Assembly (NCBI GenBank): GCA_949297445.1
Contig: CASFSS010000017.1
Span: forward strand, 1-64,000
Source of the DNA: an uncultured bacterium
Lineage (GTDB): Bacteria; Bacillota_I; Bacilli_A; RFN20; CAG-826
Length of the DNA: 64,000 bases
Direction of reading: 5' to 3'
Part shown: in pieces, positions 54,245 through 62,556 of the stretch
Numbering within the stretch: position 1 is the stretch's first letter
Layout: every line of letters starts with the position of its first letter
Translations under genes and position numbers: made by a program
The notes under the pieces: model-generated
Database searches by the model: none
Told to the model about the DNA's origin: nothing
The model's input: the letters and a program-made list of their open reading frames with translations, nothing else

Positions 54245-55495
54245 ATGGATTTAATTGATGAATTAAAATATCGTGGATTAATTAAAGACTTTTCAAACGA
54301 GGATGAAGTTCGCGAGTTATTGAAGAGCAAACAAACGATATATTGTGGCTTTGATCCTAGCGCAGCTAGTCTTCATTTAGGCAATTTCGTGGCGATTTCA
54401 ATGTTGATGCGCCTACAAAAAGCTGGTCATCGTGTTATCGCTGTCTTAGGTGGCATCACCGGAATGATTGGTGATCCAAGTGGAAAGAAATCAGAACGTA
54501 AATTGTTGGATGTTCAACAAGTAAGCGCAAATGTTGCTTCGATTAAAAAGCAGTTAGAGCGTTTTATTATTACAACAGATGATAATGGATTAATTATTTC
54601 GAACCAAGATTGGTTGGCTAATATGACAATGATTGAATTTTTGCGCGATTATGGGAAATATTTTTCAATCAATTACATGTTAAACAAAGAAATTGTTGCC
54701 TCACGTTTAGATAGTGGAATTTCTTATACAGAATTTTCGTATTCAATTATTCAAGCAATTGATTTTTTAACACTTTATCGCAACGAAAATTGCGCCATCC
54801 AAATTGGCGGTTCTGACCAGTGGGGTAATTTGACTAGTGGTCTAGAATTAATTCGTAAACAGGTTGGCGAAAACGCGAAAGTAGGTTGCTTTACGATTCC
54901 GTTACTTCTTGATTCTAATGGGAAAAAATTTGGCAAATCCGAAGAAGGTGCCCTCTATTTAGACGAAAAGCTTTGTTCGCCCTATCGCCTTTATCAATAT
55001 TTTATTAATGTTGGCGATGCAGATGCTGAACGTTATTTAAAAATATTTTCTTTTAAATCGCTTGAGGAGATTGCCGAATTAATTAAATCGCATCGCGAAA
55101 ATCTTGGTGCTCGCATTGCCCAAAAAGCATTAGCTAAAGAAGTCGTAACGATGATCCATGGTGCTAAAAAAGCTCAAGAAGCCGAAGAGATGTCCTTGGC
55201 CCTTTTTTCAAATGATTTCTCCGCTTTATCTAAGGATAATATTTTGGAACTTTTTGGTTCGTTTATGGTCGAACATGCCGCTAGTAGCAAGCTCGAGGAT
55301 CTTTTAATTGACATTCATGCCGCTAGTAGCAAACGCGAAGCACGTGAATTTATTAATGGAAATTCCATTGCAATCAACGGTAAAAAGATTACCGATGTCA
55401 ATTATATTGTCGATTTTTCATCAACGATGCACGATGAATATGTCTTGCTTAAACGCGGCAAGAAAAATTATTATTTAGTTAGGTTCACGAAATGA
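54245..55495 (+). CDS. tyrS: Tyrosyl-tRNA synthetase
   Basis: Class I synthetase. The 416-residue protein has YCGFDPSAASLHLGN (HIGH-type), GGITGMIGDPSGK, the Tyr-binding YTEFSYSIIQAIDF, GSDQWGNLTSG, KFGKSEEGALYL (KMSKS-type) and a C-terminal S4 domain (SKREAREFINGNSIAINGKKI). ATG has AAAGGAG ten bases upstream. No T-box lies before it since it follows the ccpA-like gene directly. Confidence 0.97.
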   Translation: MDLIDELKYRGLIKDFSNEDEVRELLKSKQTIYCGFDPSAASLHLGNFVAISMLMRLQKAGHRVIAVLGGITGMIGDPSGKKSERKLLDVQQVSANVASIKKQLERFIITTDDNGLIISNQDWLANMTMIEFLRDYGKYFSINYMLNKEIVASRLDSGISYTEFSYSIIQAIDFLTLYRNENCAIQIGGSDQWGNLTSGLELIRKQVGENAKVGCFTIPLLLDSNGKKFGKSEEGALYLDEKLCSPYRLYQYFINVGDADAERYLKIFSFKSLEEIAELIKSHRENLGARIAQKALAKEVVTMIHGAKKAQEAEEMSLALFSNDFSALSKDNILELFGSFMVEHAASSKLEDLLIDIHAASSKREAREFINGNSIAINGKKITDVNYIVDFSSTMHDEYVLLKRGKKNYYLVRFTK

Positions 55496-56217
55496 AAAAA
55501 TATTTTTCCTTATTTCTCTTAGTGTTTCCAATCTTGACTTCCTGTAACGGCACGCCTATTTCAACCGAGGAAGCTGGAAAAATTATTGATAGTTTCCTTA
55601 CCATTGAACCAACTGAATTGTTTGATATTGCTACTGTGTCGATTCAAAGTTTGGATGGCAATGTTGTCAAAAATTCGAAATATGTTTTTTCCGCTTCATC
55701 AAATTTTTATTATACCTACGAAATTACATCTACCTATACGAAAGAGCGGTGGGAATTTGTCTCAATCGATGGTTCTAATCGCTACATTAATATAGCGACG
55801 CGAACTTCGAGTGATGGTGATGTTATCCAGCGAAAGAACATTTATGCTTTCGATGCTATTTCGTGGGAAACATATTTTTTAAAACAGCAACAAACGATTG
55901 CTGCATTTACTAGTGATGCCTATAGCCAATTAGGCGAATTGTTGCTTTTAAAGCAAAATAATCCTTCCCTCGATATTGAATTTATGAGTTTTGGCGGAAC
56001 TAATTCTTTATATTGTGAGGCAAATATGACATACGAGACGAGCGATAATAGTAGCGCGTGGCCGATGACATATACAATTGATATTGATAACGGATTATTA
56101 CAAAGTTACTATGCAACACTTGGATCTAATTACGATAATATTGGCATTAATTACGAGCGCATTTCAATTACAATTCCTAATATTTCATTTTTCGATAATG
56201 ATCCTAATTTAATTTGA
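55492..56217 (+). CDS. Uncharacterised lipoprotein
   Basis: The 241-residue protein has lipobox PILTSC and an extracellular part rich in Ser, Thr and Tyr with alternating beta strands. It overlaps tyrS by ATGA and is thus translated from the same mRNA. Style resembles the lipoproteins at 33671-36507 (a short helix TEEAGKIIDSFLTI, then beta), but similarity is too weak to call them paralogues by eye. A terminator follows. Confidence 0.78.
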   Translation: MKKYFSLFLLVFPILTSCNGTPISTEEAGKIIDSFLTIEPTELFDIATVSIQSLDGNVVKNSKYVFSASSNFYYTYEITSTYTKERWEFVSIDGSNRYINIATRTSSDGDVIQRKNIYAFDAISWETYFLKQQQTIAAFTSDAYSQLGELLLLKQNNPSLDIEFMSFGGTNSLYCEANMTYETSDNSSAWPMTYTIDIDNGLLQSYYATLGSNYDNIGINYERISITIPNISFFDNDPNLI

Positions 56218-56227
56218 GATATAAAAA

Positions 56228-56263
56228 TAAAAAAAGAGTGGCCACTTGGTCACTCTTTTAATA
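56228..56263. terminator. Bidirectional terminator between convergent genes
   Basis: AAAAGAGTGGCC pairs with GGTCACTCTTTT (one G-T pair, loop ACTT), with A-run before and T-rich after. Serves the tyrS unit and rpsD. Confidence 0.85.
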
Positions 56264-56274
56264 TGCATTTTGAA

Positions 56275-56880
56275 CTATAACAATCTATTGTAGTATTCAA
56301 TAATTTGCGCTTCGTTGATATCGGGAGGTAACTCGCTACGTTCTGGTAAACGTAGATATGTTCCACTCATTTTGTCGGTATCGACGCTGACATAATTGCA
56401 ATTAGCGCCTTTAACCGCTAAGGCTTCTTGGACAATTTTAAGATTGGCGGATGTTTCTTTTAACGAAATAACATCATTTACTTTGCAAACATATGATGGA
56501 ATGTTTACTTTTTTGCCATTTACTAAAATGTGGCCGTGATTAACTAATTGACGAGCTTGTCGGCGTGTTCTTGCAAATCCCATACGGAATACTAAATTAT
56601 CGAGACGACTTTCAAGAATGTGGAAAAAGGCAATGCCGGTAACTTCATCACTTTTACTGGCAATTCTGAACAAACGGCGGAATTGACGTTCGTTAATGCC
56701 GTACATATGACGTAGTTTTTGTTTTTCAATCAATTGCTTTCCATATTCGGAAGGTTTTCTTTTTCGATCTTGACCATGTTGACCAGGACCATAAGGACGC
56801 TTGCTGAGCTCTTTACCTGTGCCAAGCGTTGAAAAAGATAAACGTCGTGATCTTTTATAATCCGAACCTAAATATCTCAT
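56275..56880 (-). CDS. rpsD: 30S ribosomal protein S4
   Basis: Primary 16S rRNA-binding protein. The 201-residue protein begins MRYLGSDYKRSRRLSFSTLG, then PYGPGQHGQ, QLIEKQKLRHMYGINERQFRRLF and the S4 domain LDNLVFRMGFARTRRQARQLVNHGHILVNGKKVNIPSY. Expected length. Monocistronic, with a long structured leader that suggests autoregulation. Confidence 0.97.
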   Translation of the reverse strand: MRYLGSDYKRSRRLSFSTLGTGKELSKRPYGPGQHGQDRKRKPSEYGKQLIEKQKLRHMYGINERQFRRLFRIASKSDEVTGIAFFHILESRLDNLVFRMGFARTRRQARQLVNHGHILVNGKKVNIPSYVCKVNDVISLKETSANLKIVQEALAVKGANCNYVSVDTDKMSGTYLRLPERSELPPDINEAQIIEYYNRLL

Positions 56881-56889
56881 ATATTTCTC

Positions 56890-57043
56890 CTTTCTTTAAT
56901 TTCGCATTTAAAGCAAGGGTGTAAATTCTGAACTCCGGGTGATTGATGAACGAGGTTTCGCCTTGTAGCTTAGGTTACTTCCTACCTATGCGATTAGGAT
57001 CAATCGTCAGACGAGGCATATTTACATGCTGCATTATATGCAG
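56890..57043 (-). promoter_or_regulatory. Ribosomal protein S4 leader (autoregulatory RNA)
   Basis: About 160 bases of leader precede rpsD. It opens with the hairpin CTGCAT-TAT-ATGCAG (57029-57043). GATTGAT (56941-56947) pairs with ATCAATC (56999-57005), and GCCTTG (56960-56965) pairs with CGAGGC (57012-57017). The two helices cross, forming a pseudoknot. Leaders of Bacillota rpsD are bound by S4 itself; that role is inferred here from position and fold. An SD, AAAGGAG, lies next to the ATG. Confidence 0.7.
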
Positions 57044-57048
57044 TGAAT

Positions 57049-57077
57049 AATTTATTTGTTTTTTGTGAATATGTCAA
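57049..57077 (-). promoter_or_regulatory. Promoter of rpsD
   Basis: Minus strand consensus TTGACA (57077-57072), exactly 17 bp, TAAATT (57054-57049); predicted +1 about 57042. Confidence 0.8.
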
Positions 57078-57110
57078 GTAGAAGTTTTATTTTGGACTTA
57101 AATTAGTGTT

Positions 57111-57147
57111 TTGCAAAGTTTTATTATTGTTTATAATATATTATAAT
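57111..57147 (+). promoter_or_regulatory. Promoter of ezrA-iscS-thiI
   Basis: TTGCAA (57111-57116), 17 bp, TAATAT (57134-57139); two TATAAT boxes overlap nearby (57132-57137 and 57142-57147). The active one cannot be decided by eye. Confidence 0.55.
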
Positions 57148-57163
57148 TTGTAGGTGAAAGAAT

Positions 57164-58903
57164 TTGTTTATGTTTGTTATACTTGCTGATACGATTAATT
57201 GGCCATTAATAATTGGCATTGCCGCTTCGGCCGTTGCTATTATTTTAATTTTGTTTGTCCTTTTGTATTTATTTGTTTTTCAAAAAAACAAGCTTCGCCG
57301 TCAAATTCGTGAATTAGATCGTCGCTTTGAATATTTGCACGCCTTATTGATTGGTCAAGACGCTCAATATGTCAAGCGATTAGAAATTGTTTCCCGAACC
57401 AATTTGTTATATGTGGATACGCATACAAGATTTCTTAAAAAATTTAAAGAGGTGCGCGATAAGCATGACGCAAACGCACAAAGTACAATCAACAATTTAA
57501 AAGATTTGCTGGATGAAAAAAAATATAAACTTTTAAAAGAAGCTCTTCAAGACAGCAAGGAAATTATCTCTTGCTATGAAAAAGAAGTTAACACATTAAA
57601 TAGTGACTTGCTAGCGGTCGTTAAGCCAGAAGAAGAGTGCCGACAAAATGCCTTGTCATTAAAAGAACAACTTAGACGTATCAAACAAGACTACTATTCT
57701 AAACAAGGCGATTTACAGCTAGTGAGTGAATCATTCGAAGAAGTCTTCCATTTGCTCGATTCCAAATTTGAAGAATTTGAAAGTTTTATTGAAAGCGCTC
57801 ATTATGATGACGCAAATAGCCTTTTGCCACAAATTGATCGTATTATTAGAGAACTATCTGAATCGATGAGTGATTTGCCAAATTACTGTGCTCTTGTCGT
57901 TTCCATTATTCCTGATAAACTCGCTTCGCTTGAAAATGCTTATGAAATTTTAGAACAGGAAAAATATCCTCTTCATCATTTAGTTGTCAATCAGTCAATC
58001 AAAGAAATGAAAGACGAATTAAACCGTATAACTTATAACATTAAGCGTTTTGAACTTAAACATGTTTCTACCGAACTTGATAATATTTTGTCAAGAATCG
58101 ATGAGTTTTTCGTTTTGTTTAATGAAGAGAAAGAAGCTCGTGAAGTTTTCGAAAGAGAAAATGACGAAGTTTATGCGACGGTAAATGACATCGAAAGAAA
58201 ATTTATCAAGCTTTGCAATAATATTCCTGAAGTTAAAAAGATTTATAAAATCAGTGAGGAAGAAGAGAGCAAAATTAATGAAATTCAAAATTCCATTAAT
58301 ATTCAAGGTGCTTTTAAGCGCTCTTTAGATACTTTTATTCATTCTTCGACCAAACAGCCATATAGTGTCCTAATGGGAAAAATGAAAGAATTAAAGGATG
58401 CTTCCGCTAAGGTTATTACAGAAATGCAAGAATTTCAGGATTATTTGGATTCGTTGAAAATTGATTCTGAAAAAGCTTTTGAATTAGTTTATGAGTGCTA
58501 TGAGAAAAATCGCCTGTCGGAAGCAATTGTTCATGAAATGAATGTCCCTAGTATTGCCAATAAATATTCGCCTATTATCGAACGTGCTTATGAACTTGTA
58601 AATCTCATTTATGAGTATTTAAATGTTCTTCCAATCGATGTCGAATTAGTTAATCAATACGCAAAAGAACTTCGCGATATCGCGGCAAAGTATTTTGACG
58701 ATGGAGAAATTAAGAAAGATTTAAATATGATGCTATTGGCGGAAAACACAATCGAAATCACCAACCGCGATCGCGCTCATTTAAGCGATATTAATCAATT
58801 ATCTTTGCATAGTGAAGAATTATTTTTTAACGGAGAGTTTGAGGCAGCATATTTAAATGCACTTAAGACAATAAAAAGAGCTTATAAAGATCGTGAGGAA
58901 TAA
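57164..58903 (+). CDS. ezrA: Septation ring formation regulator EzrA
   Basis: Membrane-anchored regulator of FtsZ rings. The 579-residue protein has one N-terminal membrane helix (about 12-35) and then a very long coiled-coil, spectrin-like cytoplasmic domain, the EzrA architecture and size. Segments such as EEFESFIESAHYDDANSLL and LENAYEILEQEKYPLHHL follow the family's repeated pattern. Gene order ezrA-iscS-thiI matches B. subtilis. The start is uncertain: TTG 57164 has AGGTGA six bases upstream; ATG 57170 is the alternative. Confidence 0.9.
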   Translation: MFMFVILADTINWPLIIGIAASAVAIILILFVLLYLFVFQKNKLRRQIRELDRRFEYLHALLIGQDAQYVKRLEIVSRTNLLYVDTHTRFLKKFKEVRDKHDANAQSTINNLKDLLDEKKYKLLKEALQDSKEIISCYEKEVNTLNSDLLAVVKPEEECRQNALSLKEQLRRIKQDYYSKQGDLQLVSESFEEVFHLLDSKFEEFESFIESAHYDDANSLLPQIDRIIRELSESMSDLPNYCALVVSIIPDKLASLENAYEILEQEKYPLHHLVVNQSIKEMKDELNRITYNIKRFELKHVSTELDNILSRIDEFFVLFNEEKEAREVFERENDEVYATVNDIERKFIKLCNNIPEVKKIYKISEEEESKINEIQNSINIQGAFKRSLDTFIHSSTKQPYSVLMGKMKELKDASAKVITEMQEFQDYLDSLKIDSEKAFELVYECYEKNRLSEAIVHEMNVPSIANKYSPIIERAYELVNLIYEYLNVLPIDVELVNQYAKELRDIAAKYFDDGEIKKDLNMMLLAENTIEITNRDRAHLSDINQLSLHSEELFFNGEFEAAYLNALKTIKRAYKDREE

Positions 58904-58904
58904 G

Positions 58905-60032
58905 ATGATTTATTTCGATCATGCCGCGACCTCAAAAACAAAGAAAGAAGTTTTAGAAACTTTTCTCGATGTCGAAGAGAATAATTTTGCTAATGTAAAT
59001 TCTAACCACAAATTAGGTGTGCTTGCTAAGTCGCGTCTTGAAAGAGCGCGCGAGCACATTCTACGCGATTTCAAATTGACTAATCACCAGTTAGTTTTTG
59101 TCTCGTCTTCGACCGAGGCAAATAATCTAGCAATTATTGGTTATGCCAAAAAATATGCGACTCGTGGTAAACATCTCATAACGACGAGCGTTGAGCATCC
59201 ATCAGTTTTACGTTGTTTCAATGTTTTAAAAAATGAGTATGGTTTCGATGTGACGATTTTGCCCGTCGATGGCAAAGGAAAAGTGAAACCTGAAGATCTA
59301 CGTGTGGCAATGCGACAGTCAACTATTTTAGTTTCAATTATGGCTATTAATAATGAAGTGGGTTCCATTAATCCAATCTCCGAAATTGCTAAAATCGTTC
59401 ATGCTTATCCTAAGGCGGTGCTTCATGTCGACACGACCCAAGCAATCGGCAAACTGCGCCTTAATTATGACGAGATTGACATGTTTGTCGTTAGTGGGCA
59501 TAAAATTGGGGGAATCAAAGGCAGTGGTTGTCTTATCTACCGTCGCAATATTTCTTTTTTGCCTCTCATTAATGGCGGCGGGCAAGAAAACGGGAATCGT
59601 AGTGGAACGATTGCTAATTCATTAGCAATTTCGCTTTCAAAAGCTATTTCTTTGGCTCTTATAAATCAGGATAAAAACATCCGGCAAGTTTCTATTTTGG
59701 CATCGTTATTACGCTCATCACTACGTAAAAAAGAGAATCTATTAGTTATTAATTCGCCCGATGATGCTTCGCCGTATATTACGAACTTTTCCATGCTAAC
59801 AAAAAAAGGCGCTGTTGTAACCGAAGCTTTGTCTAATCGCGAGATTTATGTAGGTAGCGTCAGCGCATGTCACTCGCGTTATGAAGAAGTTAGTGATGTT
59901 TTACTGAATATGGGAAAAAGCATGCTGATTGCTAAAAATTCCATTCGAATTTCCCTTGATGAAACGAATCAAGAAGAAGAAATTGTGGCTTTTTTGCATA
60001 TCCTTGATGAAATATTGGAGACTATTCGATGA
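58905..60032 (+). CDS. iscS: Cysteine desulfurase (NifS/IscS type, NifZ-like)
   Basis: PLP enzyme that moves sulfur from cysteine to ThiI. The 375-residue protein begins MIYFDHAATS and has the PLP lysine K200 in VVSGHKIGG and the persulfide cysteine C322 in SVSACHSR. ATG 58905 has GAGGA five bases upstream; an in-frame GTG at 58893 lies inside ezrA and lacks support. thiI follows with a four-base overlap, which indicates a dedicated sulfur donor for 4-thiouridine. Confidence 0.93.
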   Translation: MIYFDHAATSKTKKEVLETFLDVEENNFANVNSNHKLGVLAKSRLERAREHILRDFKLTNHQLVFVSSSTEANNLAIIGYAKKYATRGKHLITTSVEHPSVLRCFNVLKNEYGFDVTILPVDGKGKVKPEDLRVAMRQSTILVSIMAINNEVGSINPISEIAKIVHAYPKAVLHVDTTQAIGKLRLNYDEIDMFVVSGHKIGGIKGSGCLIYRRNISFLPLINGGGQENGNRSGTIANSLAISLSKAISLALINQDKNIRQVSILASLLRSSLRKKENLLVINSPDDASPYITNFSMLTKKGAVVTEALSNREIYVGSVSACHSRYEEVSDVLLNMGKSMLIAKNSIRISLDETNQEEEIVAFLHILDEILETIR

Positions 60033-61207
60033 GCAGTGAAACAATGATTATGGTTCGCTTTGGGGAGCTTTCCACCAAAGGTCGAAACAAAAAAGATTTT
60101 ATTCATCAGTTAAGTAAAAATATTAAACGCGCTTTAAAGATGTATCAAAATTTGACCTACGAAGAGCTTTTTGATCACATTTATGTTTCTTTAAATGGCG
60201 AAGATCCTCATGCAGTTCTAACAAGAATGCAGGAAATTAGTGGTATTCATTCTTTGTCATTAGTTAAACGTGTCCCGTTAAATAAGGAAGAGATTATTCA
60301 TGAATGTTTGAATCAAACAAAATGCGCCGTTGGCAAGACATTTAAAATTATTGTAAAGAGGGCTAATAAAGCCTTTCCTACTAGTAGTGATACATTGACT
60401 CGTGAGATTGCATCGCTAATTTTAAAACAGACCGATTTAAAAGTCGATGTTCACACGCCCGATATACCAATTCACGTTGAGATTCGTTTCGAGGCTGCCT
60501 ATGTTTTTTCTATTACGATAAAGGGTGCAGGCGGCTATCCGCTTGGAAGCGGCGGGAAGGTCTTACTAATGCTTAGTGGTGGCATTGATTCGCCTGTCGC
60601 CTTTCACATGTTAAATAAGCGTGGGCTAACTGTTGAAGCGATTCATTTTGCTAGTCCGCCTTATACAAACAGCGGTGTTATTGAAAAAATAGCGGACATT
60701 TTGACTAAAATGAACGACTATCAGCCATTAATTAGATTGCATGTTATACGTTTTACGGAATTGCAAGAAACAATATATCGTGTATCAGACGAAAGTTATG
60801 CCATAACATTGATGCGAAGAATGATGTATCGTTTGGCCGAGGAAGTGGCTAAAAAGTATCATTGCCTTGCAATTGCAAACGGAGAATCTGTTGGTCAAGT
60901 TGCTAGTCAAACATTAAATTCGATTCAAGTTATAAATGCTGTGACAAATTATCCTGTTCTTCGTCCGTTAATTTCTTTCGACAAAGAAGAGATTATTTTG
61001 ATTGCAAAGAAAATTGGCACCTACGATATCTCGATTCGCCCATACGAAGATTGCTGTACAATATTTACACCAAAAAACCCAAAAACCAAGCCATCGTTAG
61101 AAAAGGTTGTTTATTACGAAAACAAATTTGATTATTCTAAATTAATTCAAGAAGCGCTTGATAGAGAAGAAATAATTTATTTTAAAATCAAGGATAACGA
61201 GATATAA
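60029..61207 (+). CDS. thiI: tRNA 4-thiouridine synthase ThiI
   Basis: Adenylates and thiolates U8 of tRNA using sulfur from the cysteine desulfurase. The 392-residue protein has the NFLD/THUMP region (MVRFGELSTKGRNKKDF onward) and the PP-loop LMLSGGIDSPVAFHML. It ends without the C-terminal rhodanese domain of the E. coli protein, as is usual in Bacillota. Overlaps iscS; a terminator follows. Confidence 0.95.
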   Translation: MSSETMIMVRFGELSTKGRNKKDFIHQLSKNIKRALKMYQNLTYEELFDHIYVSLNGEDPHAVLTRMQEISGIHSLSLVKRVPLNKEEIIHECLNQTKCAVGKTFKIIVKRANKAFPTSSDTLTREIASLILKQTDLKVDVHTPDIPIHVEIRFEAAYVFSITIKGAGGYPLGSGGKVLLMLSGGIDSPVAFHMLNKRGLTVEAIHFASPPYTNSGVIEKIADILTKMNDYQPLIRLHVIRFTELQETIYRVSDESYAITLMRRMMYRLAEEVAKKYHCLAIANGESVGQVASQTLNSIQVINAVTNYPVLRPLISFDKEEIILIAKKIGTYDISIRPYEDCCTIFTPKNPKTKPSLEKVVYYENKFDYSKLIQEALDREEIIYFKIKDNEI

Positions 61208-61216
61208 AAGACATAA

Positions 61217-61243
61217 AAAAAGGCGCGTTTTGCGCCTTTTTAT
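61217..61243. terminator. Bidirectional terminator between thiI and rplT
   Basis: AAAAGGCGC/GCGCCTTTT with loop GTTTT; A-run upstream, T-run downstream. Confidence 0.88.
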
Positions 61244-61256
61244 TGTTAAATATCTG

Positions 61257-61613
61257 TTATTTTAAAGCCTTTTTCGCTGTATCCACTAATTTTTCGAATG
61301 TCGCAAAATCATTAATTGCTAATTCAGCGAGCATCTTGCGGTTTATTGTGACACCAGCTTTATTTAAACCATCAATAAAACGTGAGTAGGAGATGTCACA
61401 CATATGGCATCCGGCATTAATACGTTTAATCCAAAGTTTACGATAATCGCGTTTTAGTTTGCGGCGATCAATATAAGAATAACGTAATGAACGTAAGACT
61501 TGTTCTTTGGCGGTCTTAAATAAAACGTGTTTACTGCCGAAGTAACCTTTAGAACGTTTAAGAATTTTTTTGCGTCTTGCTCTTGTTGCAACACTATTTT
61601 TAACTCTTGCCAT
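61257..61613 (-). CDS. rplT: 50S ribosomal protein L20
   Basis: Assembly-initiating 23S rRNA-binding protein. The 118-residue protein begins [29 protein letters not shown] and has [22 protein letters not shown], matching L20 throughout. In Bacillota L20 represses the infC-rpmI-rplT operon through its leader. Last gene of the operon. Confidence 0.97.
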   Translation of the reverse strand: MARVKNSVATRARRKKILKRSKGYFGSKHVLFKTAKEQVLRSLRYSYIDRRKLKRDYRKLWIKRINAGCHMCDISYSRFIDGLNKAGVTINRKMLAELAINDFATFEKLVDTAKKALK

Positions 61614-61622
61614 TTTTCATAC

Positions 61623-61814
61623 CTATTGAATTAATTCTGCGCAGCGCTTTTGATCGCTTTTAGAAATTAATCCATCCTTTCTTAAATGTCTTTTTTGTTT
61701 AGTAGTTTTGCGTGGTGCAAGGTGTGCACGATAGGCAGAACGTTTTTTTAGGCGACCACTTCCGGTAACCTTAACTCTTTTGGTGAAAGCTTTTTTGCTT
61801 TTCATTTTAGCCAT
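61623..61814 (-). CDS. rpmI: 50S ribosomal protein L35
   Basis: The 63-residue basic protein MAKMKSKKAFTKRVKVTGSG with the conserved RRKxxxKQKRHLRK-type stretch (APRKTTKQKRHLRKDGLIS) is L35. It lies between infC and rplT, the universal order. SD GAGGG is present. Confidence 0.95.
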   Translation of the reverse strand: MAKMKSKKAFTKRVKVTGSGRLKKRSAYRAHLAPRKTTKQKRHLRKDGLISKSDQKRCAELIQ

Positions 61815-61828
61815 TGTTGTTTACCCTC

Positions 61829-62383
61829 CTATTTTTTAATTTTTGAATTCAATACAGCATTTAACCATCTACCCTCCATCAGTGGAGGTTTTTCGACGGT
61901 GGCGTATTCATCAAGATAGCCGATAAATTTATTCATTACATCTTCCCCGACTTCAACGTGGGCCAATTGTCGGCCGCGATAACGAACGCCGACTTTTACC
62001 TTGTTGCCATCTTGAAGGAATTTTATAGCGGCCTTAACTTTAACTAGCAAATCGTGTTGCCCGATTTGTGGTGTAAGTTGCACTTCCTTGATTTCGATAA
62101 TCTTTTGTTTCTTCTTGTTTTCTTTGGCTTTTTTCTGCTGTTCAAAGCGGAATTTGCCATAATCAAGAATTTTACAAACTGGTGGATTGGCATTTGGCGC
62201 AACACAATATAAATCAAGTTCTAATTTGCTGGCCTCTTCCAACGCTTGTCGCGAAGACATTTTGCCAAGCTGTTCTCCGTTTGGCCCGATAAGTAAGACT
62301 TCTGGAAAACGGATTCTTTCGTTGATTAACTCATTTGAAGCCTGTGGACGCTTTTGGCCACTTTGCAATGGATAATTATTTAT
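61829..62383 (-). CDS. infC: Translation initiation factor IF-3, probable AUA start
   Basis: Binds the 30S subunit and discriminates against non-canonical start codons. The protein has NELINERIRFPEVLLIGPNGEQLG, DLYCVAPNANPPVCKILDYGKFRFEQQKK and the C-terminal domain through EKPPLMEGRWLNAVL. No ATG or GTG precedes the IF-3 core. A strong SD AAGGAG (62398-62393) is followed nine bases later by ATA at 62383, making AUA the best start (184 residues). An in-frame TTG at 62419 lies in the terminator hairpin before the SD. infC uses AUU in E. coli and B. subtilis, so a rare start fits the known IF-3 feedback. Confidence 0.88.
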   Translation of the reverse strand: MNNYPLQSGQKRPQASNELINERIRFPEVLLIGPNGEQLGKMSSRQALEEASKLELDLYCVAPNANPPVCKILDYGKFRFEQQKKAKENKKKQKIIEIKEVQLTPQIGQHDLLVKVKAAIKFLQDGNKVKVGVRYRGRQLAHVEVGEDVMNKFIGYLDEYATVEKPPLMEGRWLNAVLNSKIKK

Positions 62384-62404
62384 TTTTATCAACTCCTTCT
62401 TAAT

Positions 62405-62430
62405 AAAAAACGGCTGCAAAGAGCACCCGT
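62405..62430 (-). terminator. Attenuator terminator in the infC leader
   Basis: On the minus strand ACGG-G-TGC and GCA-G-CCGT form a stem with one G-G mismatch, followed by TTTTTTATT. It lies just before the infC SD. Its left arm overlaps the segment that can instead pair with 62484-62494. Confidence 0.6.
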
Positions 62431-62512
62431 TAATTAATAAGATTTTCTTTAACCAATTGACTATTCAATCTGGTGAGAACTTTGGGTGGCTCTTCTTTCT
62501 ACATAAAGTAGC
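62405..62512 (-). promoter_or_regulatory. L20-type leader of infC-rpmI-rplT
   Basis: From the predicted +1 (62512) to the attenuator, AAGAGCCACCC (62494-62484) pairs with GGGTGCTCTT (62428-62419) with one bulged C. This long-range helix competes with the terminator stem. B. subtilis controls the same operon through L20 binding to such a leader; the role here is inferred. Confidence 0.6.
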
Positions 62513-62518
62513 ATTAAG

Positions 62519-62547
62519 AATATACCACCCAGAAGATTTATCGTCAA
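62519..62547 (-). promoter_or_regulatory. Promoter of infC-rpmI-rplT
   Basis: Minus strand TTGACG (62547-62542), exactly 17 bp, TATATT (62524-62519), predicted +1 at 62512. It lies directly after the thrS stop. Confidence 0.78.
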
Positions 62548-62556
62548 TAGGTATAT

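Noticed and set aside
62368-62419. TTG at 62419 as the infC start
   Set aside because: It lies within the terminator hairpin and upstream of the SD, so the encoded residues would include the SD itself.
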